Assembly: GCA_900553255.1 (NCBI GenBank)
Contig: USCI01000049.1
Location: 1-18,659 of the forward strand
Origin: an uncultured Oscillospiraceae bacterium
GTDB taxonomy: Bacteria; Bacillota; Clostridia; Oscillospirales; Acutalibacteraceae
Direction of reading: 5' to 3'
Length of the DNA: 18,659 nt
Under the pieces are notes generated by a model. It was not told the origin of the DNA. It made no database searches and saw nothing but the letters and a program-made list of their open reading frames with translations. Shown here in pieces: positions 1 to 7,420 of the stretch (its first letter is position 1; each line of letters begins with the position of its first letter). The translations under genes and the position numbers were made by a program.

Positions 1-44
1 ACTTCACTCTTGCCAGACCCTGCAAACCATTTTGCGAAAAATTC

Positions 45-75
45 TTGACACTACCATTATTGGAGACTTTATGAT
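45..75 (+). promoter_or_regulatory. possible promoter of the recombinase gene
   Basis: A TTGACA at 45-50 is followed by TATGAT at 70-75 with a 19-base spacer. A better TATAAT at 75-80 lies 24 bases away, which is too far for the same -35. The stretch 70-103 is very A+T-rich, so a mother-cell-type promoter (for example around CATATCATA at 92-100) is also possible. The choice cannot be settled from sequence alone. Confidence 0.35.
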
Positions 76-124
76 ATAATATAACTATATACATATCATA
101 TTATCTCGTGTCGGAGGAACCGTT

Positions 125-1855
125 ATGAAAACAAATTCCGCCAAGCAGTTTGTCATCTATTCTCGCAAATCCAAATTTACCGGCAAGGGTGAAAGCATCG
201 AAAATCAGATCGAGCTGTGCCGTCAGTATATCGCTTCCCATTACAGTCAGGAGGAAGCCGATGCGGCGCTTGTCTATGAGGACGAGGGCTTCTCCGGCGG
301 TACGCTGGAGCGCCCGCAGTTCAAAAAAATGATGAAAGATTCACAAAACACGCCGTTTTCTGCGATTGTGGTCTATCGCCTCGATCGGATCAGCCGCAAC
401 ATCAGCGATTTTGCCAAGCTTATTGAGGAGCTTGGCGAACGGCAGATCGATTTCATCTCCATCCGGGAACAGTTCGATACCTCGTCCCCCATGGGACGCG
501 CTATGATGTATATCGCCTCGGTCTTTTCGCAATTGGAGCGGGAAACCATCGCCGAGCGTATCCGAGACAATATGCACGAGTTAGCCAAAACCGGCCGCTG
601 GCTGGGCGGCACGACGCCCACAGGCTATGAATCGGAGAGTATTTCCACCGTTACGGTGGACGGCAAGATCCGCAAGGCGTGCAAGTTGAAATCCATCCCC
701 GGTGAAATCCATTTGATTCAATTGATTTTTGACAAATTCCTTGAAACAGGCTCGTTGACGAAAACCGACCAGTTCTTGCTCCAGGGGCGCTATCAAACCA
801 AGCGCGGCAAGAATTTTACCCGCTTCGCCATCAAAGGCATCCTCTCCAATCCCGTATATATGATCGCGGATGAAGACGCCTACAACTTCCTAACTAAGAA
901 TGAAGTGGATCTCTTTTCCGAAAAAGAGGCGTTTGACGGCAGACACGGCATTATGGCGTACAACCGCACCTTGCAGCACCCCGGCAAAGCCCATCAGGAA
1001 AAGCCAATGAATGAGTGGATCGTCTCGGTGGGAAAGCATACAGGCGTGATTCCAGGTGCCAAGTGGGTACAGGTACAAAGGCTTCTGTCGCTGAACAAAT
1101 CCAAAAGCTACCGCAAGCCCCGCAGCAATGTGGCATTGCTTTCGGGAATCCTCTACTGCGGAAAGTGCGGCGATTATATGCGCCCGAAGCTATCCGGCCG
1201 GCTGACTGCAGCGGGAGAGCCGATTTATACTTACCTTTGCACAACGAAGGAGCGCAGCCGCAGCAAGGTTTGCGGCATGAAGAACGCCAACGGCAATATG
1301 CTCGATGCTAAAGTTATTGCGACGATTAAGAAGTTTGGCAAACAGAACGAAGACATGGCAAGGCAGATCACGCAGATCAAAAAGCGCATCAGTGGCAGCC
1401 GTGAAAGCTATGATGATGAGGCGGCGAAGCTCAAAGAACAGTTGACTGAAACCGATCTAGAAATCAAATCGCTTGTCCTCTCCCTCAGAAAGGCCGAGGG
1501 CACGCACGCCGAGCAATATATTATGGAGCAGATTGACGAGCTGCATGAAAAAAGCGAGAGTCTGAAAAAGCACCTTTCCGAGCTGGAAGCGGTCATGCAG
1601 CAGCATAGTCTTGCCGATGTCGAGTTTGATCTCATCCGTCAGTCGCTCTCCGTCATGGGGGATAACATAGACGATTACAGCATCGAGCAGAAGCGCGCCG
1701 CGATCCGTACCTTTATCCGCAAAATCGTCTGGGACGGCGAAAACGCGCATCTCTATCTGTTCGGTAGCGACGGTGATTATGTGTTCCCAAAACCGCCCGC
1801 AGCAGAAACCGTCTCTGACGGAATTGGCGAGCCACTAGGTGAGGATAGCAAATGA
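125..1855 (+). CDS. large serine recombinase, SpoIVCA-like site-specific recombinase
   Basis: This 576-residue protein is a large serine recombinase. The N-terminal resolvase domain (about 8-155) carries the Y-x-R-x-S catalytic motif at 12-16 with Ser16 as presumed nucleophile, and the YRLDRISRN segment at 84-92. A recombinase domain follows (about 165-330). A zinc ribbon has Cys345, Cys348, Cys372 and Cys383, and a coiled-coil stretch spans about 415-495. This order is normal for the family. A GGAGG at 113-117, 7 bases before the ATG, supports the start. The TGA stop lies inside the presumed crossover site next to the sigK 3' segment, so the gene occupies the extreme edge of the element. The inferred role is excision of the element to rebuild sigK, as SpoIVCA does in B. 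subtilis. The alternative is a phage integrase that happened to insert in sigK. Confidence 0.9.
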   Translation: MKTNSAKQFVIYSRKSKFTGKGESIENQIELCRQYIASHYSQEEADAALVYEDEGFSGGTLERPQFKKMMKDSQNTPFSAIVVYRLDRISRNISDFAKLIEELGERQIDFISIREQFDTSSPMGRAMMYIASVFSQLERETIAERIRDNMHELAKTGRWLGGTTPTGYESESISTVTVDGKIRKACKLKSIPGEIHLIQLIFDKFLETGSLTKTDQFLLQGRYQTKRGKNFTRFAIKGILSNPVYMIADEDAYNFLTKNEVDLFSEKEAFDGRHGIMAYNRTLQHPGKAHQEKPMNEWIVSVGKHTGVIPGAKWVQVQRLLSLNKSKSYRKPRSNVALLSGILYCGKCGDYMRPKLSGRLTAAGEPIYTYLCTTKERSRSKVCGMKNANGNMLDAKVIATIKKFGKQNEDMARQITQIKKRISGSRESYDDEAAKLKEQLTETDLEIKSLVLSLRKAEGTHAEQYIMEQIDELHEKSESLKKHLSELEAVMQQHSLADVEFDLIRQSLSVMGDNIDDYSIEQKRAAIRTFIRKIVWDGENAHLYLFGSDGDYVFPKPPAAETVSDGIGEPLGEDSK

Positions 1856-2240
1856 GATCCTGATGCATTTCCGAGCAAGCAAAAAGACCGCGCAGGATGT
1901 GTCCATCTCCGATCCGATTGATACCGATAAGGACGGGCATCCGCTGACCCTGATCGACGTCATTGCCGAAGATGACACCATCCTCGACGATCTCGACCTG
2001 AAGATCAACGCGGAAAAGCTGTACCGGTACATGCAGGAATGCCTGGACGACCGTGAGAAGGAGATCATCGAATGGCGCTACGGCCTGGTCGGCAAGGATC
2101 TGACCCAGCGAGAGGTGGCTAAAAAACTGAATATTTCCCGGTCATATGTCAGCCGGATCGAGAAGAAGGCGCTGGAAAAGCTCAAAAAGCGATTTGACGC
2201 CGGCGATGTCCCGCTGACCGCCAAACGCAAGCGTCCTTAA
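1839..2240 (+). CDS. sigK: 3' segment of split sigK (RNA polymerase sigma-K factor)
   Basis: The encoded 133 residues match the C-terminal part of SigK, the late mother-cell sporulation sigma factor. They begin at the NEILMHFR motif at the end of region 2, continue through KKT..DVS..DPI..DK and LIDV, and end with a region 4 helix-turn-helix (TQREVAKKLNISRSYVSRIEKKAL). SigK fits better than SigE because of the KKT/DVS/DPI signature and the DDREKEI helix. Regions 1-2, needed for core and -10 binding, are absent. A GTG at 1839 opens the frame but has no convincing ribosome binding site and overlaps the recombinase gene by 17 bases, so this segment is probably not translated alone. It would become the 3' half of sigK after excision of the element to its left. 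A terminator follows at once. Confidence 0.85.
   Translation: MRIANEILMHFRASKKTAQDVSISDPIDTDKDGHPLTLIDVIAEDDTILDDLDLKINAEKLYRYMQECLDDREKEIIEWRYGLVGKDLTQREVAKKLNISRSYVSRIEKKALEKLKKRFDAGDVPLTAKRKRP
1851..1855. other. presumed recombination core (attR) within sigK
   Basis: The bases AATGA lie at 1851-1855. In the sigK frame they encode the start of the Asn-Glu pair of the conserved NEILM motif; in the recombinase frame they include the TGA stop. From memory, the B. subtilis skin crossover also lies in a 5-base AATGA repeat at the same motif. Homology to SigK fades just upstream of this point, as expected at a junction. The exact crossover is inferred because the partner site is outside the window. 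Confidence 0.55.
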
Positions 2241-2247
2241 GATAATG

Positions 2248-2288
2248 AAAAATGTGCAGGAATCGCTTTTGATTCCTGCACATTTTTT
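2248..2288 (+). terminator. intrinsic terminator after the sigK 3' segment
   Basis: A 17-base perfect stem (2248-2264 with 2271-2287) with a 6-base loop ends in a run of T. It starts 8 bases after the sigK stop. The A-rich left edge lets it also work in reverse. Confidence 0.9.
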
Positions 2289-2370
2289 CGAAAAAAGCGT
2301 AAAAAAGGGAATGGCACGGAGCACGATTGATAAATGCCTGTAAAAATCCTGCAATTCTGCAAAAAATCAG

Positions 2371-2400
2371 TTGACAAGGGGATAGGGCATGCCGTATAAT
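2371..2400 (+). promoter_or_regulatory. sigma-A promoter of gdhA
   Basis: A perfect TTGACA at 2371-2376 and a perfect TATAAT at 2395-2400 are separated by 18 bases, about 100 bases before the gdhA start. This predicts strong constitutive transcription from about 2407. Confidence 0.85.
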
Positions 2401-2430
2401 ACAGGAAGCAGAACAAAAGCGGCTCGAATA

Positions 2431-2461
2431 CGCCGGAGGCCGCGTAGGCGGCCCTCCGGCG
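2431..2461 (+). promoter_or_regulatory. hairpin in the gdhA 5' leader
   Basis: CGCCGGAGG-CCGC at 2431-2443 pairs with GCGGCC-CTCCGGCG at 2448-2461 with a single bulged base and a GTAG loop. It sits within the first 60 transcribed bases and is not followed by a T run, so it is not an intrinsic terminator. It could stabilise the mRNA 5' end or bind a regulator. Confidence 0.6.
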
Positions 2462-2499
2462 GGATGAGGATACAAAAGCTGTTTAAGGAGAGATGAGAG

Positions 2500-3831
2500 A
2501 TGTCTTACGTCGACGAAGTTCTGGACATGGTCGCCAAGAAGAATCCGGCGGAGCCGGAATTTTTGCAGGCGGTCAAGGAAGTTCTCGAAAGCCTGCGGGT
2601 GGTCGTGGAGGCCAACGAGGAGAAGTACCGCCGTGAAGCGCTGCTTGAGCGTCTTGTGGAGCCGGACCGGCAGATCAAGTTCCGTGTGCAGTGGGTGGAC
2701 GACAAGGGCCAGATTCAGGTCAACACCGGCTACCGCGTGCAGTTCAATAACGCGATCGGCCCGTACAAGGGCGGCCTGCGCCTGCATCCGTCGGTATACA
2801 TCGGCATCATCAAATTCCTGGCGTTTGAGCAGGTGTTCAAGAACTCGCTGACCGGCCTGCCGATCGGCGGCGGTAAGGGCGGTTCCGACTTTGACCCGAA
2901 GGGCAAGTCCGACCGGGAGATCATGGCGTTCTGCCAGAGCTTCATGACCGAGCTGTATAAATACGTCGGCGCCGACCGCGATGTGCCGGCCGGCGACATC
3001 GGCGTGGGCGCGCGGGAGATCGGCTATCTGTTCGGCCAGTATAAGCGTATCGCGGGAACCTATGAAGGCATGCTCACCGGCAAGGGGCTCAGCTACGGCG
3101 GTTCGCTTGCCCGTACGGAGGCGACCGGCTTCGGCCTGCTGTACTTTACCCGTGAGATGCTCAAGGCCAATGGCATTGATATGGCCGGCAAGACGGTGTG
3201 CATCTCCGGCGCTGGCAACGTGGCGATCTATGCCGCGCAGAAGGCGATGGAGTTCGGCGCGAAGGTGGTCACCATGAGTGACTCCACCGGCTGGGTTTAC
3301 GATCCGGACGGCATCGACCTCGACCTGGTCAAGGATATCAAGGAAGTCCGCCGCGCACGTATCAGCGAGTACGTCAAGGGCCGCCCGAATGCGCAGTATC
3401 ATGAGGGCCGCGGCGTGTGGTCGGTCAAGTGCGATGTCGCGTTGCCCTGCGCTACCCAGAATGAGCTGCTGCTCGAGGATGCCGAGCTGCTGGTGAAGAA
3501 CGGCTGTGTGGCGGTGGCCGAGGGCGCCAACATGCCCACCACCCTCGAGGCGACCAAGTATCTGCAGAGCCACGGCGTGCTGTTTGCACCGGGCAAGGCG
3601 TCCAACGCCGGCGGTGTGGCGACCTCCGCTCTGGAGATGAGCCAGAACAGCGAGCGCCTGTCCTGGACCTTTGAAGAGGTCGATCAGAAGCTGTGCGGCA
3701 TCATGGTGGATATTTTCCACAAGGCTGACGAAGCGGCCAAGAAGTACGGCATGCCGGGCGACTATGTCGCCGGTGCGAATATCGCCGGCTTCGAGAAGGT
3801 TGTCGACGCGATGCTTGCCCAGGGCGTGTAA
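2500..3831 (+). CDS. gdhA: glutamate dehydrogenase, probably NADP-specific
   Basis: This 443-residue enzyme interconverts 2-oxoglutarate plus ammonia and glutamate in the cytoplasm, linking nitrogen assimilation to carbon metabolism. It has the E. coli GdhA-type hexameric length and motifs: GPYKGGLR at 87-94, the catalytic lysine in PIGGGKGG (Lys126), Asp166 in PAGDIGVG, and the Rossmann motif GAGNVA at 237-242. Similarity to the NADP-dependent E. coli class (about 447 residues), rather than the shorter NAD-dependent clostridial class (about 420), suggests a biosynthetic role. Cofactor choice is inferred. AAGGAG at 2485-2490, 9 bases before ATG, sets the start. The gene is monocistronic: its own promoter upstream, a bidirectional terminator downstream, and convergent genes beyond. 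Confidence 0.96.
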   Translation: MSYVDEVLDMVAKKNPAEPEFLQAVKEVLESLRVVVEANEEKYRREALLERLVEPDRQIKFRVQWVDDKGQIQVNTGYRVQFNNAIGPYKGGLRLHPSVYIGIIKFLAFEQVFKNSLTGLPIGGGKGGSDFDPKGKSDREIMAFCQSFMTELYKYVGADRDVPAGDIGVGAREIGYLFGQYKRIAGTYEGMLTGKGLSYGGSLARTEATGFGLLYFTREMLKANGIDMAGKTVCISGAGNVAIYAAQKAMEFGAKVVTMSDSTGWVYDPDGIDLDLVKDIKEVRRARISEYVKGRPNAQYHEGRGVWSVKCDVALPCATQNELLLEDAELLVKNGCVAVAEGANMPTTLEATKYLQSHGVLFAPGKASNAGGVATSALEMSQNSERLSWTFEEVDQKLCGIMVDIFHKADEAAKKYGMPGDYVAGANIAGFEKVVDAMLAQGV

Positions 3832-3866
3832 TCTCCGCTTTTCGGCAGCTGTATCTGTATAAAAAA

Positions 3867-3900
3867 CTCCCGGCACGGTGGAAACCGTGCCGGGAGCTTT
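3867..3900. terminator. bidirectional terminator between gdhA and the cinA-fusion operon
   Basis: A perfect 13-base G+C-rich stem (3867-3879 with 3884-3896, loop GGAA) is flanked by an A run on the left and TTTT on the right. It can end gdhA on the plus strand and the convergent operon on the minus strand. Confidence 0.92.
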
Positions 3901-3908
3901 TCTACTGC

Positions 3909-6900
3909 CTATTCCCACTTCGGCGCCACGATCTGGTAGCGGTCGTTGAGGGAATAGAAATGGGTCAGGATCTGCTGGTAGGTCCAGCCGTCATTTTTGG
4001 CGAAATAATAGGCGCCGTTCTGGCTCATGCCGACCCCGTGGCCGTAGCCGCGCACCCGGAAGGTAACGCTGGTTCCGTCGAAGGAAGTGATTTCCCAGGC
4101 GGGGGAACGCAGTCCCAGCGCCAGACGCACATGCTGGCCGGTGAGATAGGTTTTGCTGCTGCCCTTCATGTAGTAGGCACTGCTCTGGTACACGTAATTG
4201 CCGTCGCCGCCGGAATAGGAAAGGGCAAACAGGGGAACATCGCCTTCCTCGTATTCAACGGTGGCACCCCAGCGATTGCCGGCGTACGCGTTCAGCTTCG
4301 CCTGCATTTCGTCGAGCGTCATCGTAACAGTGGTTTCAAAATCCTTGAGTGCTGCGGTTTCATAGGGGCTCTTCACGCTCACCAGATACGGCAGCGACGC
4401 CCAGTTGACCTTATCGTTGTCGGCGGTAACACCGCAGGACATGGCAAAATAGGTGGTATAGCATACCGAGCGGATCGGTGCGTCGCTGTCCTGCTGCTCA
4501 GTGTCGATGATTTTGACGCCCAGCACCTCGCCGACCGCCTCATACACGGCGGCTTCCTTTTCATGCCCGGTTCCGAAGGGATTAAAGGACGGCAGCTGGG
4601 TTTTGGACTGTTCGTATATGGCGCAGGTATAAGCGGCCACCGCCTGCGCCTTGATGGCCTCCGGCTCGCTGTAAAAGCCGCCGACCTCCCGCCAGACCAG
4701 CGCCGCGAGATACAGCTGCAGCTCGTTTTTGGTTTCTGGCGTGCGCACCCTCCCGCTGCTGTCGGTGACGGTAAACAGGCTCATGTATTCTGTTTCATCA
4801 ATCCTGCCCACCGGCAGGTCGCCGGTATCCGGCGGATCAACCGGATTCACGGGATCGACCGGTTCATCCGGCTCCTCCGGTTCGGTCGGTCTGGTGGTTT
4901 CGGAGGGCTCGGTGGGGGGCGGATCGGTTTCGGTGGGCGGAGGATCGGTTTCCGTCGGCTTGCTTTCGGACGATGTTGTGGTGCCGGATGTGGTGGTATC
5001 GTTTGTCGTGCTTGGCGCCTGTGGCTCATCGGAGGTAACAGAGGCGTCCGAACTGGCATCCGATGGCGGGGCGGGTCGGGTGGTGGTCGTGGTACCCGAT
5101 ACAGAGGCGGGCGTTGTTGACGGAGAATCGTTTTCGCCGGGCAGTATGACGTCCGCGTTCAGCGTTACGCCGGAATAATCCGTGGTGAGCGATTCGCCGG
5201 GCCTCACCTGCCGGGCCGCGACCACGAAATGGCAGCCCGGATGGGTGCTCCCCGCGCTGGTGGACAGCATCAGCAGAGAGTCGCCGATCTGCACATCCGC
5301 TGCCTCGTCCGGGATCACAAACAGCGAATGATCCTGAATTTCCGCGACATATTGCAGAAACTCCACTTCATCCGCGAAGGCGGTGCGGGTATAGTCAAAG
5401 GCATCCTCGCCGTTGACGCTGACCAGCATCACCGCAAAGATTTTCCACCGAGCATTCTGGTAGATGGTGTTCATCTCCACCAGCGGGTGCTCCTGCAAAA
5501 AGCCGATGTCCTTATAATTCAGCAGCTCGCTGAACATCGGGATACGGGAATTGCCGGTGTTGTTGCCGTATATCGTCAGGCTGCGGTTCACCGACTGGGC
5601 GGAGTAAAACGCCGCCGACGCGCTGAAATACGGCGTGCCGGACAGCGACAGCTGCCGGTCAAAGGAGTGCTGTGCATAATAATCCGGGTCGGAGCGCGGG
5701 TTCGGCGACTGCATGACCGGATAATCGATGGAAGTCCCCTCAATATGCAGCCAGCCGCGCACGTCCTCATTGGCGCTGTACAGGGTGTAAAACTGGGCGA
5801 GCATCCCTTCCGGGGCACCCTCCGGCGCGCTGCCCACCACAACCTCGTCGCGGTACATAGTCTGCAGCCGGCCGTAGATCTCGCTCTCCCGGTTCGGCCC
5901 GATGACATAGAAATAGCCCAGCACACATCCGGCGGCGATAAGCAGCAGCACCAGCAGAAGCAATACGGTTTTCAGGAAAAGCTTGGCGCGCCCGTCGCCC
6001 TTCCACGGCAGGATTGCTGCCAGGAACGGCCGCTTTTTGGGCGGCGCGGTCGGGGCGGATGGGATCACCGCGGGCGCAGGCTTGGCCGGTTCCTCCCGCA
6101 GTACCCCTCCCGCCATTACGGTGGGCATGGCCTCCAGATAACGGCGGGCCAGATCCAGCGCGTGGGAGGTTGCGAGAAAACGGATGTGCTCCCGTCCTGC
6201 GTCGGTGCCGCTGTCCAGGCCGGCCGCCACGATTTTTTTCACCCAGACACGCTTTTCGTCGGCCAGGGCGATGTATACCGTGCCGACCGGCTTGCCCTCG
6301 CTCGGATCCGGCCCGGCCACGCCGGTGATGCCGATGCCGATCGAGGCTTTGCCCGCCTTGAGGGCGCCCACCGCCATAGCGGAAGCGACCTCCGGGCTGA
6401 CGGTGCCGTGTTCGGCGATCATCTCCTCCGGTACGCCGAGCAGGTTGTGCTTGATTTCGGCGGAATACGCCGCGATGCCGCACTCAAACACCGACGATGC
6501 GCCGGGCACCTCGGTGAGCCGTCCGGACAGCAGCCCCGCCGTACAGGACTCCGCCGTGGCGATCTTCATGTTCTTTTCCTGCAGCAGCTGCACAACCGCC
6601 TTCTGGAGAGAACCGCTGTCCACACCATACACATTGATGCCGAGCCGCTGACGGATTTCCGCTACCACCGGTTCGCACATCGCCCTGGCGGCCTCCTCAT
6701 CGGTGGCGCGCGCGGTCACCCGCAGTATCACCTCGCCCTCCTTGGCGTAGGGGGCCACCGTGGGATTGGCGCCCGCGAGCAGGTCGGCAAGCCGCTCGGC
6801 CACGGCCGATTCCGGCACGCCGAAAACTCCGATGGTATGGGAAAAGATGGTGCCGCCGGACAGCTTTGACAGGTAGGGGGCCACATAATCGCTGAACATC

Positions 6901-7373
6901 GGGATCAGCTCGCGCGGCGGGCCGGGCAGCAGGATGATGTGCTGGCCGTACCTCTCCACGGCGCAGCCCGGAGCGGTTCCGTGGTCATTCGGGAAGACGG
7001 TGCACCCTGCCGGCAGCATCGCCTGCTTGCGGTTGTTTTCGGTCATTTCCTTGCCGGTGGTTTGGAAATATTCCACGATCCGGGCATAGCTTTCCTCGTG
7101 AAGCGTGAGCGGCAGGCCGAGCGCCTCGCTCACCGTTTCCCGCGTCAGATCGTCCGGCGTCGGGCCGAGGCCGCCGGTCAGCACGATCAGGTCGCTGCGC
7201 TTCATCGCCTGCTCCAGCTCCTGACGCAGCCGGCTGTTATTGTCGCCCACCGTCGACTGATGCAGCACCTGGATGCCGAATACCGCCAGCTGCTGCGATA
7301 AAAACTGGCTGTTGGAATTGAGAATGTCTCCGAGCAGCAGTTCGGTGCCAACGGTGATGATTTCTGCGTTCAT
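3909..7373 (-). CDS. CinA / catalytically dead sortase-like / SpoIID fusion protein
   Basis: One uninterrupted 1154-residue frame joins three normally separate proteins. Residues 1-415 are a complete CinA: MoaB-like N domain with GGLGPTPDD (67-75) and LPGPPREL (149-156), and a PncC-type NMN deamidase domain with TAESCTAG (273-280) and GITGVAGPDPSEG (348-360). A Pro/Ala linker and a strong membrane helix (about 466-490) follow. Residues 495-725 resemble a class B sortase, but the catalytic His, Cys and Arg are replaced by Asn604, Ser706 and His715. A Thr/Pro-rich spacer (745-855) leads to a SpoIID/LytB domain (880-1148) with presumed catalytic Glu896 and RGYGHGVGMSQ (1108-1118). CinA should be cytoplasmic and the rest outside, or in the intermembrane space in a sporulating cell. 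AGGAAGTGA precedes the ATG. It is last in the operon, 47 bases after thiI. I do not recognise this architecture. Confidence 0.9.
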   Translation of the reverse strand: MNAEIITVGTELLLGDILNSNSQFLSQQLAVFGIQVLHQSTVGDNNSRLRQELEQAMKRSDLIVLTGGLGPTPDDLTRETVSEALGLPLTLHEESYARIVEYFQTTGKEMTENNRKQAMLPAGCTVFPNDHGTAPGCAVERYGQHIILLPGPPRELIPMFSDYVAPYLSKLSGGTIFSHTIGVFGVPESAVAERLADLLAGANPTVAPYAKEGEVILRVTARATDEEAARAMCEPVVAEIRQRLGINVYGVDSGSLQKAVVQLLQEKNMKIATAESCTAGLLSGRLTEVPGASSVFECGIAAYSAEIKHNLLGVPEEMIAEHGTVSPEVASAMAVGALKAGKASIGIGITGVAGPDPSEGKPVGTVYIALADEKRVWVKKIVAAGLDSGTDAGREHIRFLATSHALDLARRYLEAMPTVMAGGVLREEPAKPAPAVIPSAPTAPPKKRPFLAAILPWKGDGRAKLFLKTVLLLLVLLLIAAGCVLGYFYVIGPNRESEIYGRLQTMYRDEVVVGSAPEGAPEGMLAQFYTLYSANEDVRGWLHIEGTSIDYPVMQSPNPRSDPDYYAQHSFDRQLSLSGTPYFSASAAFYSAQSVNRSLTIYGNNTGNSRIPMFSELLNYKDIGFLQEHPLVEMNTIYQNARWKIFAVMLVSVNGEDAFDYTRTAFADEVEFLQYVAEIQDHSLFVIPDEAADVQIGDSLLMLSTSAGSTHPGCHFVVAARQVRPGESLTTDYSGVTLNADVILPGENDSPSTTPASVSGTTTTTRPAPPSDASSDASVTSDEPQAPSTTNDTTTSGTTTSSESKPTETDPPPTETDPPPTEPSETTRPTEPEEPDEPVDPVNPVDPPDTGDLPVGRIDETEYMSLFTVTDSSGRVRTPETKNELQLYLAALVWREVGGFYSEPEAIKAQAVAAYTCAIYEQSKTQLPSFNPFGTGHEKEAAVYEAVGEVLGVKIIDTEQQDSDAPIRSVCYTTYFAMSCGVTADNDKVNWASLPYLVSVKSPYETAALKDFETTVTMTLDEMQAKLNAYAGNRWGATVEYEEGDVPLFALSYSGGDGNYVYQSSAYYMKGSSKTYLTGQHVRLALGLRSPAWEITSFDGTSVTFRVRGYGHGVGMSQNGAYYFAKNDGWTYQQILTHFYSLNDRYQIVAPKWE

Positions 7374-7420
7374 GCGTTCACTTCCTGTCTGTCTAAGCGG
7401 CCTGTACCGAAAGAGGATAT

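Larger units (their letters stand above)
1..1855. mobile_element. right end of a skin-like element interrupting sigK
   Basis: A large serine recombinase gene runs directly into a coding segment that matches only the C-terminal part of sporulation sigma factor K. In Bacillus subtilis and Clostridioides difficile, sigK is split by the skin element, which a serine recombinase excises in the mother cell. The arrangement here fits the same design: recombinase at the element edge, 3' half of sigK just outside. The left end and the 5' half of sigK are not in the window, so element length is unknown. Base composition of the recombinase gene looks less G+C-rich than the flanking chromosome. The alternative is an immobile remnant. 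Confidence 0.75.

Noticed and set aside
75..80. TATAAT as the -10 for the recombinase with TTGACA at 45-50
   Set aside because: The 24-base spacer is too long for a sigma-A promoter.
1839..2240. Sigma-E or an independent short sigma factor
   Set aside because: The KKT/DVS/DPI and ISRSYVSRIEKKAL features fit SigK better, and the absence of region 2 rules out a complete sigma factor.
2182..3918. 578-codon open frame on the minus strand
   Set aside because: It is the antisense of gdhA and crosses two terminators.
5229..6869. 546-codon open frame on the plus strand
   Set aside because: It is the antisense of the cinA fusion, which has clear domains along its whole length.
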